Shown piece after piece: positions 61,663-64,000 of a DNA stretch of 64,000 nucleotides. The stretch is from Alentia gelatinosa (Eukaryota; Annelida; Polychaeta; Phyllodocida; Polynoidae), in assembly GCA_950022655.1 (NCBI GenBank), contig OX465579.1, positions 142,128,913-142,192,912 on the forward strand. The letters run 5' to 3'. Under the pieces are notes generated by a model that did not search any database, had not been told where the DNA came from, and saw only the letters and a program-made list of their open reading frames with translations. The first letter of the stretch is position 1. Each line of letters begins with the position of its first letter. Both the position numbers and the translations under genes were made by a program.

Positions 61663-64000
61663 CTGAAAATGAGGAAAAAAACACATATCATATTCCCATA
61701 TTGCAGCTGAACATAATACCAGCTCGGAGATGAATGGGGAAGGGAGTTTTAAAGAACGTCGCCTATGGCCAGCATAGAAACAGGAATAATTAGCGAAAAT
61801 AATTACGTGGGCTTGATAAAGCTGGTGGATTTAAGGGATAGAAGCTGTCTTTAATTCATAGCGGCCGGGCAGAGTCAGATAATTAATGCCCTGTCCCTTG
61901 TGTGGCCGCTACAATGAAATGATCCATTTTTAATGAGTTTGGTGTTGTTTTGGTGTTGGTGATTCACAGAAAGTGATTGATTTCCGAACAAACAGTGCAA
62001 CACCAGTGAACCTGGGGAGCAATGTGTCTGACCTGTCTTCGTCCCAATACCCGGTCACGATGGATCAACTTTTCAAATACGAAACATTTCACTTTATTAT
62101 CATATTGCATCTCTCTACACAAAAGCGCATTGTGTCACTTTAATATGGACCGCTATCACAATGCATGCCAATCAAAAAGTAATCTCGCTGTGGCACTGTG
62201 CCGAGAGGTCGGGTGCTCTTTCAGCCCTATCATTAAACTAGCTCAAATCTTTGATTATGGACATAATCAAGAAATAAAAAGTTCTTCTCTGCAACATTTG
62301 GACTTCCCCTAACGACTGATATGCCCAGGAATCATTCTCTACGTCGGAAGTATATGTAACAGTCATACTGAAATTATACTGAAGCATCATGACTCAATTG
62401 CCAAAATTGAAATGCTCCAAGGGCTCTGTGGCCGTGCCATTTTCAGATATTTTCTTTGTCGTCGGTGTTACATATGAAGACATAGTAGTCTTTTCATAAT
62501 ATATTTAAAAGTAGAGGTATGTGGCCTTTAATGAAAAGGTAGATGCTGGGGAGGTGGTCCGGGGGTGCTGTGTAGGTAGTTTCTGCTAGATCCTCGGGTC
62601 GTTGCGAGCCTCGGTATATCACCAGAGACTCTTGAGACTTCCACTGATACAATTTCTACCTTCCTTCGGGAGTTAGGGCGGAGAGGCTATTATTAACATT
62701 AACTACATATTGCTTGGCAGGTAATAATGTCTCGTCTACTGACAAGTTTTGAGTCTTATCCAAGAATGCTAATATCTCTGATGATATTACGAGTCCAACC
62801 AGCCTTCTTAAATGAAACATTTTTTTCCCTGTACTAAGACATACCTCAAGAGACATGTTTATGAATCATCATCCGGTGTTTCATTATACATGGGTGTTGT
62901 GGAGTAACTAGGTTATATACCGAGTCCCAGTGATGCGGTGTACCATCATTCAAGTCAGCTGAGACTGACATAAACAGACCACGTACTACTCCTCACCCTC
63001 GCTTTCATGGTGGGCGGGTATCATTGTTGGCACCGTGCACATATTACGACCTCACCATAGGACCTTTTACAATAGAGCCACACGCTTGTTGTCCAACATG
63101 GCCCCGCTCTGACCCCTCAGGACCTGCAGGCCACTGAAGTATTGCTGAGCCACCGTCAGCACGTTATACTGATTGGGCGTACATTGGCATCGGGACTGAT
63201 TGTACTGGTGCAACAGTGTTTCCCCTACATTTAGTGTAACTGTGCACAGAGAGAAATGAATCACAGTTTACCCTCAGTGACAGCATGCTGTCATGTTATC
63301 CCCAAATACGCGATCAATGGACCATAAACATGCCATGCGACCATTCCCTTGCATTGGGATCTTGATACGCTCCTAATTCCCTTTTCTCAGTCACTTTAAC
63401 GGGCCTGCTACTCCATAAGCCCATCAAATAAATTCATTTTCAAAAACCTGCGTGACGTAAAGCCCTCCCCGCTTTCTTTTTTTCGTGATAGACAGTAAAC
63501 GATGTCGGCAGGTGCGTTAGGACTTCCGCTGCGGCCACCATTACCGGAAGCGAATCTGGTCTCCGGAGTAGGTGCCCGGCCTTTTCTACGATATATTCTG
63601 GTTTATGAGACAGAGAAGGGCGCATGGTCTGGGGAGTGCTGGGATAGTAGAGGATGGCCTGATATATGGCCACGGAGGGTAAGGTGATGGGGTAAGGGAA
63701 GAAGCGACGTAATGCCAGCAGTGTGGCAAGATTTGGAAGCGACGTGGGGCGATGGAAGCAGAAGGCAACAAGTGGGGAAAGTGGCGAGAAATTCAATGTG
63801 AGTGAAGACGGTGAAGATGGAGAGAGTAGGTTCGAGGGGAGGGAGCGTAGGCGGAGATAGAAGGGTGATGGATTGAGAGGGAGAAGGACTTTATGGTGGG
63901 CCAAGTAGAACGATACAGATGCAAGGTGACAGTGATTGAGGAATATTAAAACGACCTGACGGAATTGAATGCTTTCCCCTTTTAGAACTTTGCTAGAAAC
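61663..64000. other. Upstream side of the first visible TMEM65 exon, probably intron
   Basis: This stretch should be intron or contain the next upstream exon. I looked for a donor leaving one base of a split codon and for N-terminal TMEM65-like residues, and found none I trust. The longest open frame (minus strand, 63440-63904) is rich in Leu, Ser and Pro with no recognisable motif. Confidence 0.5.

Noticed and set aside
63440..63904. 154-codon minus-strand open frame, the longest near the right end
   Set aside because: Leu/Ser/Pro-rich, opposite to purine-rich repeats (GGAGGG-type), with no domain and no TMEM65 similarity; likely a composition artefact.

Overview
The window looks like AT-rich, repeat-filled nuclear DNA of an animal, most likely a lophotrochozoan and possibly a mollusc. 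It has spliced exons with GT/AG borders, tRNA-derived SINEs whose 3' tails read GGACGTTAAA...CAAAC (a form I associate with mollusc genomes), non-LTR retrotransposon pieces, MITEs and long TA microsatellites. The phylum is an inference; that it is an animal is well supported.

One host gene was recognised. It is on the minus strand and covers nearly the whole window. Five coding exons (61595-61662, 29470-29524, 22899-22941, 3646-3751, 2456-2611) join in a consistent reading frame and encode the last ~141 residues of a TMEM65-family protein, a multi-pass protein of the mitochondrial inner membrane. The stop codon is at 2456-2458. The N-terminal exons were not found and probably lie beyond the right edge. 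The introns are about 32.1, 6.5, 19.1 and 1.0 kb. Everything else supported here lies in these introns or in the flanks.

Layout. 1-2455: 3' side of TMEM65. 2456-3751: last two exons. 3752-22898: large intron with a retroposed insertion carrying a poly(A) tail and 16-bp target duplications (4866-5453), two TA-flanked inverted-repeat elements (5679-5933 and 10852-11873), a possible solo LTR, a 217-bp tandem duplication ending in a long hairpin (13607-14097), a tRNA-like SINE head (18.5 kb) and a complex foldback element (19824-20573). 22942-29469: a truncated SINE, a pogo-like MITE, a duplicated TA microsatellite, a 5'-truncated LINE with an open reverse transcriptase frame and poly(A) tail, and a second SINE copy. 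29525-61594: a TTAA-flanked MITE at 37.5 kb, another at 44.65-45.11 kb, a SINE inserted with 12-bp target duplications into a decayed RNase H-type LINE (45.2-46.1 kb), a decayed C2H2 zinc-finger reading frame (49.36-50.07 kb), a 490-bp solo LTR inside a TA microsatellite (50280-50769), and a 111-bp duplication (54.9 and 55.3 kb). 61663-64000: no recognised exon.

No operons, CRISPR arrays or bacterial features are present. The most unusual items are the foldback element, the duplicated hairpin unit, the unidentified zinc-finger remnant and the nested insertions; no undescribed functional system is demonstrated.
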